From assembly GCF_002929275.1 (NCBI RefSeq), contig NZ_PJIK01000001.1:434001-498000 (forward strand): a stretch of DNA of 64,000 bases, given 5' to 3'. The notes under the pieces are model-generated. The model made no database searches, was not told the DNA's origin, and saw only the letters and a list, made by a program, of their open reading frames with translations. The position numbers and the translations under genes are program-made. This document shows, piece by piece, positions 15,069 to 22,632 of the stretch; the stretch's first letter is position 1, and the number at the start of each line of letters is the position of its first letter. The DNA comes from Arthrobacter sp. ZGTC131. GTDB lineage: Bacteria; Actinomycetota; Actinomycetes; Actinomycetales; Micrococcaceae.

Positions 15069-16307
15069 TTAAGCGGTGCGGAGGCTCTGGCGCAGCGTCA
15101 CCGCCGCCAGCACCCCTGCGGCGACTCCGCAGACCACGACGAAACCTGCTACGGCCCCCTCAAGCCCGTAGGCCGCCGTCGCGAGTCCCAGCCCGATAAC
15201 CGGAACGGCACTTCCCAGGTACGTAATGACGTATACCGTGCTGATGATCTGGGCATGGCGGGACGTCTCCACCTTCCCGGCCACGTCATTGAAGACGGTA
15301 CGGAAGGCGATGCCTTGGCCGACGCCCGCAGCAAGGCTGGCACCGATCAGCAGCCACGGATTGCTCCAGGCCGCGGCGGCGGCGATGAGCATCACTGAGC
15401 TTCCCAGCACGGCCAGGCCGGCCGGAACGGCAAATCTGCTGCGTATGCCGATCAGCTGGCTCAGGGCTGAGGCGCCGAGCGTCAGCCCGGACAGCAAGCC
15501 GATGAGGGGACGGGAATCGACGCTCACGATCCGGGCGAAGTACGCCGGCGCGAGGGACAGGCAGAAACCGAAGACGGCGAAGCTGAGGAAGCCGACGGCG
15601 GCAGCGAGCCAGAATGCGCCGCGCGCCTCGCGCGACACCGACGGGCGGCGCGGCGCCAGGGCCTTCAACGGGCGCGGCGCGACTGCTGGTTTGATGGCGG
15701 GACGGGCGCGGAGCAGGTAGAGCGGGACCAGCAGCGCAAGGAGGACCAGGGAATGGATGAAGTACGGCGTGGACGTGGCCCCCGGCAGCAGGGACAGCAC
15801 GCCGCCGATCGCCGGGCCGGCCGCCACTCCCCCCGCGGAGGCCAGCAGGGTGAACCGTGAGGCCCACTCCGGCCGCTCCGGCAGGAGCTCCCGCAGGGCG
15901 GCGGAGCTGGCACCCGTGGCAAGAGCCACGGCGATGCCCTGGAGCGCACGGCCTGCACACAACGCGGGCAGGCTGTCGGCATGCGCAAAGACGAAGCCTC
16001 CCGCGAGCCCCGTCAGCACGGCGAGCAGCAGCGCCGCCCGGCGCCCGATGTGGTCGGACCAGTGGCCGGCCAGCATGAGGGTGGAGACGAGGGCCAGGAC
16101 ATAGGCGGAAAATGCCACGGTGATGCCGAGGGAGCCAATGCCCAGCCTGGCCTGCAGCAGCGGATAAAGGGGCGTCGCCAGGTTTGCCCCCACCAGGAGC
16201 GTGAAGATGACGACGCCGGCCATCGCCAGGCGCGAGGTGTTGGATGCATCCCAACCCCAGCGGCCAGCGGCGGCCGGACGCATCCGGAGTTCGCTAAAGA
16301 CGGTCAT
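15069..16307 (-). CDS. MFS transporter
   Basis: Major facilitator superfamily permease (412 aa), about 12 membrane segments, beginning VVIFTLLVGANLATPLYPLLQ. Motif A is AGHWSDHIGRRAALLLAV in the loop after the second segment. A family-typical LCAGRALQGIAVALATGAS precedes the fourth to fifth segments. The ATG at 16307 (MTVFSEL) is preferred to the upstream frame start at 16406, which would add 33 hydrophilic residues, although the ribosome site is weak (AGGCAAGGG). It is divergent from an Lrp-type gene, which probably regulates it. Substrate unknown; amino-acid export would fit an Lrp partner but is conjecture. Confidence 0.83.
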   Translation of the reverse strand: MTVFSELRMRPAAAGRWGWDASNTSRLAMAGVVIFTLLVGANLATPLYPLLQARLGIGSLGITVAFSAYVLALVSTLMLAGHWSDHIGRRAALLLAVLTGLAGGFVFAHADSLPALCAGRALQGIAVALATGASSAALRELLPERPEWASRFTLLASAGGVAAGPAIGGVLSLLPGATSTPYFIHSLVLLALLVPLYLLRARPAIKPAVAPRPLKALAPRRPSVSREARGAFWLAAAVGFLSFAVFGFCLSLAPAYFARIVSVDSRPLIGLLSGLTLGASALSQLIGIRSRFAVPAGLAVLGSSVMLIAAAAAWSNPWLLIGASLAAGVGQGIAFRTVFNDVAGKVETSRHAQIISTVYVITYLGSAVPVIGLGLATAAYGLEGAVAGFVVVCGVAAGVLAAVTLRQSLRTA

Positions 16308-16368
16308 GCCCGTGCCCTTGCCTGTGTTCCGCGTCGCCCGCCCCTTGTGGGAGCTGCTCCGCGAAGGG

Positions 16369-16445
16369 AAATTGATATCTACAGAATGAGGCAGGAATGC
16401 GTACAAGCACCTTCTTCCGTGGGAAAATTGATCAAAACAGTCAAT
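16369..16445. promoter_or_regulatory. candidate Lrp sites in the MFS/lrp intergenic region
   Basis: AAATTGAT occurs at 16369-16376 and again at 16425-16432, each preceded by a GGGA-type run. The second copy is part of ATTGA-N9-TCAAT (16427-16445). These are the most AT-rich bases of the gap between the divergent genes. Confidence 0.35.
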
Positions 16446-16459
16446 CTTGGAACCAAAAC

Positions 16460-17008
16460 ATGAACCGGAGTGATGATTTGAACACCCTGGACTCCACAGA
16501 CCTCAAGATCCTGCTCGAACTGGTCCGCGATCCGCGGATCCAGATCGGCGAACTGAGCGACAAGCTCGGCATCGCACGGAACACTGCCCAGTCGCGCGTC
16601 CGGCGCATGCTGCGCTCAGGCATACTGCACGACGGCGGCCGCGAGATCGACCTCGAAGCGGTCGGCTACGACGTCGTCGCCTTCGTGACGATCGAGGTGA
16701 CGCACCGGGAACTCGACGGCGTGGTGGGTGCGCTGCGGCTGATTCCCCAGGTCCTCGAGGTGCACGAGATTTCCGGCCGCGGCGACGTTTGGTGCCGCGT
16801 GGTGGCAACGGATACCCACAACCTGCAGGCCGCGTTGCGCTCGGTCCTGCGAATCAAGGGTGTCATCCGGACCGAGACTGTGCTGGCGCTTCACACGCAC
16901 ATCCAGTACCGGACGGAGCCGCTGATCAGCCGCCTGGTTCAAGGAGCCTCAGCGCAGGGAGCCTCAGCGCAGGGAGCCCCAGCCCTCCCGACACGGCCGG
17001 GCGGCTGA
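16460..17008 (+). CDS. Lrp/AsnC-family transcriptional regulator
   Basis: Second Lrp-type regulator of the window (182 aa from this start). The HTH region is DSTDLKILLELVRDPRIQ, then ELSDKLGIARNTAQSRVRRM; the RAM domain includes LIPQVLEVHEISGRGDVWCRV. The ATG at 16460 was taken because the DNA-binding domain starts shortly after it; the frame is open to an ATG at 16397, which would overlap the candidate operator. The C-terminus ends in a tandem repeat QGASAQGASAQGAPA encoded by three 15-bp units (about 16939-16983), likely variable. It faces the MFS gene at 15069-16307. Confidence 0.85.
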   Translation: MNRSDDLNTLDSTDLKILLELVRDPRIQIGELSDKLGIARNTAQSRVRRMLRSGILHDGGREIDLEAVGYDVVAFVTIEVTHRELDGVVGALRLIPQVLEVHEISGRGDVWCRVVATDTHNLQAALRSVLRIKGVIRTETVLALHTHIQYRTEPLISRLVQGASAQGASAQGAPALPTRPGG

Positions 17009-17035
17009 CCGGCGGCCGGTACTCCGCTTGGGGAA

Positions 17036-17041
17036 TAGGAT
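17036..17041 (+). promoter_or_regulatory. -10 hexamer of the DUF1761 gene
   Basis: TAGGAT, six bases (TCGAAG), then the ATG at 17048. Confidence 0.55.
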
Positions 17042-17047
17042 TCGAAG

Positions 17048-17473
17048 ATGGATTGGCTCTCTTACATAACCCAGATCAACTGGCTCGCCGTGCTGCTTGC
17101 CTTCATCGCCAGCATGGCAATCGGCTTTGTTTGGTATCTGCCCGCAGTGCTGGGAAACAGATGGATGGCAGCAATCGGCAAGACCGAAGAGGACCTCAAA
17201 AATTCCGAGGGTGGAGCCGGCATCTGGGTGCCCATGATGGTGGCCGCGGCGCTGACCGCCGTCCTGCTCGCCGTGCTGATCGGCAAGCTGGGGCTGGATA
17301 ACGCGGTGGCCGGCGGGTGGTTTGCCCTGGTTCTGGCGGTTGTCTTCCGCGCCGGCGGGCACGTCATCCACAACGGCTTCGCCGGCCGCCCGGTAGCCGT
17401 GACGCTCATTGATTCCGGCCACGACGTGCTTGCCATGACCGCTGCCGGTGCCATCATCGGCGCCATGTCCTGA
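17048..17473 (+). CDS. DUF1761 membrane protein
   Basis: Small integral membrane protein (141 aa) with four hydrophobic segments and the pattern of DUF1761: an N-terminal INWLAVLLAFIASMAIGFVWY, then LGNRWMAAIGKTEEDL in the first loop, and a final segment after LIDSGHDVLAMTAAGAIIGA. The function of the family is not known. It is transcribed in the same direction as corA, 61 nt upstream of it, but there is no overlap or shared motif that ties the two together. Confidence 0.8.
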   Translation: MDWLSYITQINWLAVLLAFIASMAIGFVWYLPAVLGNRWMAAIGKTEEDLKNSEGGAGIWVPMMVAAALTAVLLAVLIGKLGLDNAVAGGWFALVLAVVFRAGGHVIHNGFAGRPVAVTLIDSGHDVLAMTAAGAIIGAMS

Positions 17474-17534
17474 TGTCCCCTGACGTCCTGGTGACCCTTA
17501 GCGTCCAGAGCCCCCCGACGGAGATCCGCCGACT

Positions 17535-18530
17535 GTGACTATCATCGATAACGCCGTTTACGTTAACGGCCTCCGCAGCGCCGAGCCGGAGAACCTTGAG
17601 CAGACGTTTGAGACGCTTGCCGAGCACGGGGGCATGGCGTGGATCGGGCTGTACCGGCCCTCCGAAACGGAGATGGCCGCGGTCGCAGACGAATTCGGCC
17701 TTCACGAGCTTGCTGTCGAGGATGCCATCTCCGCGCACCAGCGGCCCAAGCTGGAGCGCTACGGTGACAACCTGTTCACTGTCCTCAGGCCCGCCAGGTA
17801 CCGTGATGACACCGAGACGGTGGAGTTCGGCGAACTCCACATCTTCACGGGCAGGAACTTCGTGGTCACCGTCCGGCACGCGGAAATGACCGGCGTGGGG
17901 CAGGTCCGGCGCAGGCTGGAGTCCCGCCCCGACCTCCTCCGCCATGGGCCCGAAACGGTGCTCTACGCCCTCCTGGACCAGGTGGTGGATGACTACGCTC
18001 CGGTGATCGCCGGGCTGGAAAACGACATCGACGAAATCGAAGACCAGCTGTTCTCCGGCGATAGCACGGTGTCCCGCCGCATCTACGAACTGGCCCGCGA
18101 GGTCATCCAGTTCCAGCGGGCGATCCATCCGCTGCCGGCCATGATGAACCAACTCAAGCAGGGTTTCGAGAAGTATGAGGTGGACACGGACCTCCGGCTC
18201 AGCCTCCGTGACGTGGAGGACCACGTGCAGCGGGTCATTTCACGCGCCAACTCGTTCCGTGACCTCCTGCAGAACGCGCTCACACTGGACGGTACGTTGA
18301 CCGCAAACCGGCAGAACGAGGCCAGCGCCCAACAGAATGAACAGGTGAAGAAGATTTCCTCGTGGGCGGCCATTTTCTTCGCACCCTCCTTTGTTGCGGG
18401 CATCTACGGCATGAATTTCGATCACATGCCGGAACTGCACTGGGCTTACGGCTATCCCATGGCGATGGTCCTCATGGCCGGAACCGCTGCCCTGATGTAC
18501 GTGATTTTCAAGAGGAAAGGCTGGCTGTAG
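17535..18530 (+). CDS. corA: magnesium/cobalt transporter CorA
   Basis: Pentameric inner-membrane Mg2+/Co2+ channel (331 aa). The cytoplasmic N-terminal funnel spans about residues 1-255, followed by the long stalk helix and two C-terminal membrane segments. The selectivity signature GMN is present in IYGMNFDHMPEL at the end of the first membrane segment, together with the periplasmic MPEL loop. EDAISAHQRPKLERY and VDDYAPVIAGLENDIDEIE are typical funnel and stalk motifs. The GTG start at 17535 follows GGAGATCC within about 10 nt. No Mg2+ riboswitch was seen in the 61-nt upstream gap. Confidence 0.94.
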   Translation: MTIIDNAVYVNGLRSAEPENLEQTFETLAEHGGMAWIGLYRPSETEMAAVADEFGLHELAVEDAISAHQRPKLERYGDNLFTVLRPARYRDDTETVEFGELHIFTGRNFVVTVRHAEMTGVGQVRRRLESRPDLLRHGPETVLYALLDQVVDDYAPVIAGLENDIDEIEDQLFSGDSTVSRRIYELAREVIQFQRAIHPLPAMMNQLKQGFEKYEVDTDLRLSLRDVEDHVQRVISRANSFRDLLQNALTLDGTLTANRQNEASAQQNEQVKKISSWAAIFFAPSFVAGIYGMNFDHMPELHWAYGYPMAMVLMAGTAALMYVIFKRKGWL

Positions 18531-18534
18531 GGTC

Positions 18535-19044
18535 ATGCCCGAATTCCAGCGGGGGCTGATCATTACGCCGGGAACCGAAAGGCAACTGGGCGCCTACGGG
18601 CTTTTCCGGCCCTCACCCCCGCAGCAGCAGGTGCTGGTCCTCCCCTCGGGGCCGCTGACGGTCGGGAGCGCCGATCCGGACGTGCTCTGGGTCAGTTTCG
18701 CGGCGTTGTGCGCCACGCCGCGGGAAGCCGCCGACTACCTTGCGCTTGCGGACGAGTTTCCGTCGTGGGTGATCGATAGCGTCCCGCCACCGGAGGTGCA
18801 GTCCGCCGCAGGCTCAGCGGCCACCTGGCGCCGCTTCCTGAGCGTTCTGGATATACTCCACGACCGGGACAGGCTGCTGTTTCTGGTCGGTGCCGGTCCG
18901 CTCGATTGGGAGGATGCCGCGCCGACCGCACCGGTGCCGGCTGAGGAGGGCTCAGTGCTTGCCCGCATTGCGGAGCGGCTGTCGGCGCTGCGCCGGATCG
19001 AGTCCGACGAAGAGCTGGAAGACGAACAAACCGCTGGGTGCTGA
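18535..19044 (+). CDS. stand-alone ZapE/AFG1-like C-terminal domain protein
   Basis: A 169-aa protein that matches only the C-terminal part of the AFG1/ZapE ATPase family: DVLWVSFAALCATPREAADY corresponds to the family's VLWFDF..LC..PR...DY, then LADEFPSWVIDSVP, then WRRFLSVLDILHDRDRLLFL (family RRFI.LVDEFYDR...L), and ERLSALRRIES (family RT.SRL.EM.S). There is no Walker A or Walker B, so it should not hydrolyse ATP. It starts 4 nt after corA's stop and may be co-transcribed. ZapE in proteobacteria acts in cell division; the role of a stand-alone tail is unknown. The family assignment is by eye. Confidence 0.6.
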   Translation: MPEFQRGLIITPGTERQLGAYGLFRPSPPQQQVLVLPSGPLTVGSADPDVLWVSFAALCATPREAADYLALADEFPSWVIDSVPPPEVQSAAGSAATWRRFLSVLDILHDRDRLLFLVGAGPLDWEDAAPTAPVPAEEGSVLARIAERLSALRRIESDEELEDEQTAGC

Positions 19045-19072
19045 GTGGCCCGGGTGCGGTGAATGGTTGGCT

Positions 19073-19096
19073 CTCCGCAAAGTTGTTTTTGTGGAG
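19073..19096. terminator. stem-loop between convergent genes
   Basis: CTCCGCAAA (19073-19081) pairs with TTTGTGGAG (19088-19096) around a six-base loop containing part of a T-run. It lies between the convergent ZapE-like and small membrane-protein genes and may serve both. Confidence 0.4.
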
Positions 19097-19117
19097 CTAC
19101 GGGAGTGGGCGCGGTTG

Positions 19118-19417
19118 CTAATCCGCGGCTTCAGAATTGTTGACGCTTCGGGGACGGCCCCGATCCGGGTCGCGCATGATCCCGGTTATGGCTCGGACCT
19201 GGTCCAGTCGCTTCTGGTAGTAGGCAGCGGTCAGGATGCTGAAGACAGAAATGGCCACGGATCCCCAAGCGCTAAGCGGAACGCGGCTTTCGGCCTCATA
19301 CTCGGAGATGGTCAGGGCCGCGTTGCCGAGGTTGAGGATGGCAAAGAAGATCATCCAGGAGCGGGCGTAACTGAGGTCTTCCGTGCTGAGGGCCTTGCGT
19401 TTAAACCACCTGACCAT
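19118..19417 (-). CDS. small two-segment membrane protein, function unknown
   Basis: Unrecognised protein of 99 aa. MVRWFKRKALSTEDLSYARS leads into a hydrophobic segment (WMIFFAILNLGNAALTI), a short acidic loop (SEYEAESRVP) and a second segment (AWGSVAISVFSILTAAYYQK), then a hydrophilic tail RLDQVRAITGIMRDPDRGRP. The ATG at 19417 is preferred; the frame extends upstream to 19558, but those residues are antisense to the transposase remnant area and not protein-like. It probably sits in the cytoplasmic membrane with both ends inside. No neighbour suggests a role. Confidence 0.55.
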   Translation of the reverse strand: MVRWFKRKALSTEDLSYARSWMIFFAILNLGNAALTISEYEAESRVPLSAWGSVAISVFSILTAAYYQKRLDQVRAITGIMRDPDRGRPRSVNNSEAAD

Positions 19418-19570
19418 GGCCAGACTGTAGCAGTCGGAGCAGAGGTACTCTATGGCCATGGCCACGGGGGCAAGCAAGGACGACAACAAGTACGAGTGGC
19501 GGCCGCAGTCGACCTCGACCATCCGCCGGATCTGCAACCACGAACGCCCCGCCGCCATGCAGGACGCCCC
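19418..19570. other. gap without a recognised gene
   Basis: No ORF with coding-like composition and no site was recognised here. It borders the transposase remnant and may be decayed DNA of the same element. Confidence 0.4.
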
Positions 19571-19710
19571 CGCCTCATCGGCATCGGCGCGCCTAAGCCG
19601 GCGAACACGTCCTGATGTTCATCCACGACGCCGACGTCACCGTCCGCGACGCCGCCTGCGGAGAGATCATCCGGGAACTCACCATCGACCCCACCAGGGA
19701 CTACCAGTCC
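19571..19710 (+). pseudogene. IS481-family transposase C-terminal remnant
   Basis: Two reading frames together give the end of an IS481-type transposase. One frame reads RLIGIGAPKPANTS then stops. The next frame continues EHVLMFIHDADVTVRDAACG and EIIRELTIDPTRDYQ, the family's characteristic GE..RELTIDPTRDYQ ending. A 1-nt loss near 19590-19600 separates them, and no upstream transposase sequence or terminal repeats were found, so this is a decayed fragment. It abuts the tRNA-Ala terminator. Confidence 0.7.
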
Positions 19711-19714
19711 ATAC

Positions 19715-19748
19715 AAAGAAAAACACCCCGGTCCGAAGACCGGGGTGT
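19715..19748 (-). terminator. intrinsic terminator of the tRNA-Ala gene
   Basis: On the minus strand ACACCCCGGTC-TTCG-GACCGGGGTGT forms an 11-bp stem capped by a UUCG tetraloop and is followed directly by a T-rich run (TTTTTTC). It begins about 50 nt beyond the tRNA 3' end. Confidence 0.9.
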
Positions 19749-19798
19749 AACCGATGACCCCGACACATCCGTAAAGGATGTCTCGACTCACCACATTG

Positions 19799-19871
19799 TG
19801 GAGCTAAGGGGATTCGAACCCCTGACCTCTTCGATGCGAACGAAGCGCTCTACCAACTGAGCTATAACCCC
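19799..19871 (-). tRNA. tRNA-Ala (anticodon CGC)
   Basis: The 73-nt gene folds as a standard cloverleaf: acceptor GGGGTTA pairs with TAGCTCC and includes the G3:U70 wobble that identifies alanine tRNAs; D-arm GCTC-AGTTGGTA-GAGC; anticodon arm CTTCG-TTCGCAT-CGAAG giving anticodon CGC for GCG codons; T-arm AGGGG-TTCGAAT-CCCCT. The discriminator is A and the CCA end is not encoded. A strong terminator follows, so it is a single-gene transcript. No integrase or duplicated 3' end was seen beside it. Confidence 0.95.
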
Positions 19872-19985
19872 GGGGGCGCCACTGCCAAAGGCAACCGCAA
19901 CGCCGGTTTCCCTAGGCTACAAATTTTCCGTCCGCTTTTCCAGCCGGCCTTCGAATGTCTCGCAGCTATTACCCGGCCCGTGGAC

Positions 19986-20975
19986 CTAGGCGCGGCGACG
20001 CTGCAGGACGTCGTCCAGGTTGCTGAGCGCACTCTGGGCCTTGGTGAGGGGCCGTGCGGGCCCGGCATTCGGTGACGCGACGGCTGGCGCGGCGGCAGGG
20101 CCCTGCTTGAGCGACGGCTTGCCTACGGCCTTGGGGGACTCCGGCAGGTCGAGCGGTTCGGGCGCAGGGCGGTCAGCCTTCGCGGCCTCAACATAGGTTG
20201 GCTTGGGAACTTCGACTGGCTCCCAGCTGGTGTTTCCTGCCGTTGCCGGGTCAGCCGTTGCCGGTCCGCTGGCCGCCTGGGCACTGTTGTCCCCCGCGGC
20301 AAGGGCCACCGCCAGGGCGGCCTCGCGGAGTTCCATCGCCGTAAGAGGCTTGGGCTGGGGGGCGCTGGCTTCGGCGTCGAAAAGTGTACTTTCGCGCTGG
20401 ACGGCGGTTTCACCGGAGGATTCGGGAGCCAGGGTTCGCTCCGTGCGGGGGCTGCTGTCAGTGCGCGAACCCATGGCTGCGCTGAAGGCGGCGTTCATCT
20501 TCTTCCGGCGGTCCCGGACGGCGAGCCGGCGCAGAAGCACGACGGCGGCGGCGCCGGTCAGGAACGCCACGGCGGGGAGCCAGGGATTTCCGATCCCGAA
20601 GATCCGCAGGACACCGCTGACGACCGCGGTGACGACGGACAGCAACCCGGCGAGGGCGATTGTTGTCCGGCCGTATCGGATCCGGAAGGCCCCGCCGTCG
20701 TTGGCGGCCGTGGGGCCGCCAGACGTGCCCGGCGTGAAGCCTGCTGCGGGTTCGCTGCTCTTCCTGGTGTCCATGCGTTTCTCCTGCTGGGCGGTCATCT
20801 GTGCGACCCTCCCGGCTTGCGGGTTTGCAGTTTCGGCGTCAACGGTCTCCATTATCAGGTCCCCGGCGGTCTGGAACTGATGCCGACGGTTGCGGAGCAC
20901 GTAGGGGGCAACCCATACAATCCATAGCGCGACAGCAACCACAAGGATGACTGAGCTGCTAAGGGGGAAGTCCAC
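19986..20975 (-). CDS. sepX: divisome membrane protein SepX/GlpR
   Basis: Actinobacteria-specific cell-division membrane protein (329 aa from this start). An N-terminal membrane anchor (SSSVILVVAVALWIVWVAPY) is followed by the charged VLRNRRHQFQ, the hallmark layout of SepX/GlpR; two further hydrophobic segments lie mid-protein (IALAGLLSVVTAVVSGVL and WLPAVAFLTGAAAVVLL), then a long disordered Pro/Ala/Thr-rich cytoplasmic tail ending LSNLDDVLQRRRA. Context with rimJ, galU and the folate cyclo-ligase gene supports the call. The GTG at 20975 is preferred because TACGGT stands 7 nt before it; a TTG two codons upstream (20981) is possible. The usual partner gene glp/moeA is absent here. Confidence 0.78.
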   Translation of the reverse strand: MDFPLSSSVILVVAVALWIVWVAPYVLRNRRHQFQTAGDLIMETVDAETANPQAGRVAQMTAQQEKRMDTRKSSEPAAGFTPGTSGGPTAANDGGAFRIRYGRTTIALAGLLSVVTAVVSGVLRIFGIGNPWLPAVAFLTGAAAVVLLRRLAVRDRRKKMNAAFSAAMGSRTDSSPRTERTLAPESSGETAVQRESTLFDAEASAPQPKPLTAMELREAALAVALAAGDNSAQAASGPATADPATAGNTSWEPVEVPKPTYVEAAKADRPAPEPLDLPESPKAVGKPSLKQGPAAAPAVASPNAGPARPLTKAQSALSNLDDVLQRRRA

Positions 20976-20982
20976 ATACAAA

Positions 20983-20988
20983 ACCGTA
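20983..20988 (-). promoter_or_regulatory. -10 hexamer of sepX
   Basis: TACGGT, seven bases (TTTGTAT), then the GTG at 20975. Confidence 0.45.
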
Positions 20989-21087
20989 TGAGGAATAGGC
21001 GACCGGGTGTGGCATTCGTCTCGGTGTGTCGCGGGCGGGCTCTCAAATCAATGGACTTATGCCACGGAAGTGACCCGCGCGGGACCC

Positions 21088-21708
21088 TCAGGCCGGCCTG
21101 TTGCGGAGCCACGGGGCGAGAAGTCCCTCCGGAACTTCCTCTGAGGTCAGCGCGAAGGTGCGGTGGTCCGCCCATTCCCCGTTAATGTGCAGGAACCGGG
21201 GCCGGTATCCCTCGTCGCGGAAGCCGAGTTTTTCAACGACGCGGAGACTCGGACCATTTTCCGGCCGGATGTTGATTTCCATCCGGTGCAGACCGAGCGT
21301 CCGGAAGCAGTGGTCGGTTGCCATGGCGACAGCAGTGGGTGCGATCCCCTGCCCTGCCCTGGCCTCGTCAACCCAATAGCCAAGCGTCGCCATCATGGCC
21401 GAGCCCCACACGATGGAGGACACCGTCAGCTGGCCCACGATGACCGGATCGCGGAACCCGGGGGTCCACGCCGTGATCAGGAACGGCAGGGCCGTCGCTT
21501 GGGCCGCCTGGGCGTTCAGGGACTTCACCATCTGCCGGTAATCGGGCAGCGCGCCCCCCGGCGCAGGGTTGGATGCCTCCCACGGTGCCAGCCACTCGCT
21601 GTTACGAGTACGGACCTCGGTCCATTCCTTGCGGTCACGGTACCGGATGGGACGCAGGACGATGTCCCCGCACTCCAGCGTGACCGGCCAGATGTGGCTG
21701 ACCCTCAT
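21088..21708 (-). CDS. rimJ: RimJ-like GNAT N-acetyltransferase
   Basis: GNAT-fold acetyltransferase (206 aa) of the RimJ/RimL type, which acetylate protein N-termini such as ribosomal protein alanine from acetyl-CoA. It has the Acetyltransf_3 pattern: LRPIRYRDRKEWTEVR at the start, the beta-strand GYWVDEARAGQGIAPTAV for the CoA pyrophosphate (motif A as RAGQGI), and the C-terminal NIRPENGPSLRVVEKLGFRDEG. It starts 6 nt after the galU stop with no clear ribosome site of its own, so it is probably translated by coupling. The same order (galU, rimJ, sepX) is seen in other actinobacteria. Confidence 0.85.
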   Translation of the reverse strand: MRVSHIWPVTLECGDIVLRPIRYRDRKEWTEVRTRNSEWLAPWEASNPAPGGALPDYRQMVKSLNAQAAQATALPFLITAWTPGFRDPVIVGQLTVSSIVWGSAMMATLGYWVDEARAGQGIAPTAVAMATDHCFRTLGLHRMEINIRPENGPSLRVVEKLGFRDEGYRPRFLHINGEWADHRTFALTSEEVPEGLLAPWLRNRPA

Positions 21709-21714
21709 GGAAGG

Positions 21715-22620
21715 TTACTTGTTCAGTCCGGCGGTGAACTCCGGCAGCCACTCACGCAGGCCCGGGCCAAGGTCGTCACTGTCGATGGCGAGCTGGACAC
21801 ACGCCTTGAGGTAGCTGAGCTTGTCTCCGGTGTCGTAACGCCGGCCGCGGAAAATTACGCCGTATACGCCGTAGCCCTCGCCATTGCTGGCAGCCAGTTC
21901 CTGCAGCGCGTCGGTGAGCTGGATTTCGCCGCCGCGTCCGGGGGCCGTCCCTTCGAGCACATCGAACACTGCGGGGTGGAGCACATACCGCCCGATGATC
22001 GCCAGGTTGGAGGGCGCCTCGTCGACGTCCGGCTTTTCCACGAGCTTGTTGATCCGGACGAAACCCTCGCCGTCGATCGCGGCAACATCGGCGCAGCCAT
22101 ACGCACTGATCTGGGACGGATCCACCTCGATGAGAGCAACGACGGAGCCGCCGGTCTTGGCCTGGACCTCGATCATGGTGCTCAGCAGTTCATCGCGGGC
22201 ATCGATGAGGTCGTCACCCAGCAGCACTGCGAAAGGCTCATGGCCCACGTGCTGGCGCGCGCGCAGGACAGCGTGGCCCAGTCCCTTGGGATCGCCCTGG
22301 CGGACATAGTGGATGTCCCCCAGGTTGCTTGCAGCCTGGATTGACTCCAGTTTGGCGGTGTCTCCCTTGGCCTCCAGGGTCGCTTCCAGGGCGGGAACGC
22401 GGTCGAAGTGGTCCTCAAGGGCACGCTTGTTGCGGCCCGTGATCATCAGGACGTCGCTCAGGCCGACTTTGACGGCCTCTTCGACGACGTACTGGATCGC
22501 CGGCTTGTCGACTACCGGCAACATCTCCTTGGGCATCGCCTTCGTGGCGGGCAGGAACCTGGTGCCGAGACCCGCTGCGGGGATAACGGCCTTGCGGACT
22601 GAAGGATTAGTGGAAGTCAC
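21715..22620 (-). CDS. galU: UTP-glucose-1-phosphate uridylyltransferase
   Basis: Makes UDP-glucose from UTP and glucose 1-phosphate for envelope polysaccharides and trehalose (301 aa, normal length). The nucleotidyltransferase signature is AVIPAAGLGTRFLPATKAMPK with the catalytic lysine in the following PKEMLPVVDKPAIQYVVEEA; the DVLMITGRNKRALEDHFDR helix and the metal-binding LLGDDL are present. The GTG start lies 6 nt after TAGATT. It diverges from the folate cyclo-ligase gene by 90 nt and leads the galU-rimJ pair. Confidence 0.94.
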   Translation of the reverse strand: MTSTNPSVRKAVIPAAGLGTRFLPATKAMPKEMLPVVDKPAIQYVVEEAVKVGLSDVLMITGRNKRALEDHFDRVPALEATLEAKGDTAKLESIQAASNLGDIHYVRQGDPKGLGHAVLRARQHVGHEPFAVLLGDDLIDARDELLSTMIEVQAKTGGSVVALIEVDPSQISAYGCADVAAIDGEGFVRINKLVEKPDVDEAPSNLAIIGRYVLHPAVFDVLEGTAPGRGGEIQLTDALQELAASNGEGYGVYGVIFRGRRYDTGDKLSYLKACVQLAIDSDDLGPGLREWLPEFTAGLNK

Positions 22621-22626
22621 TCGACT

Positions 22627-22632
22627 AATCTA
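22627..22632 (-). promoter_or_regulatory. -10 hexamer of galU
   Basis: TAGATT, six bases (AGTCGA), then the GTG at 22620. Confidence 0.55.

Noticed and set aside
17474-17534. Mg2+ riboswitch upstream of corA
   Set aside because: Only 61 nt, without the paired helices expected of an M-box.
19615-19860. 81-codon ORF ending GFEPLTSSMRTKRSTN
   Set aside because: The end is the well-known translation of an antisense tRNA gene, and the beginning is a transposase remnant; no real gene.
19799-19871. Integration site of a prophage or island at tRNA-Ala
   Set aside because: No integrase gene and no duplicated tRNA 3' end was found within the window.
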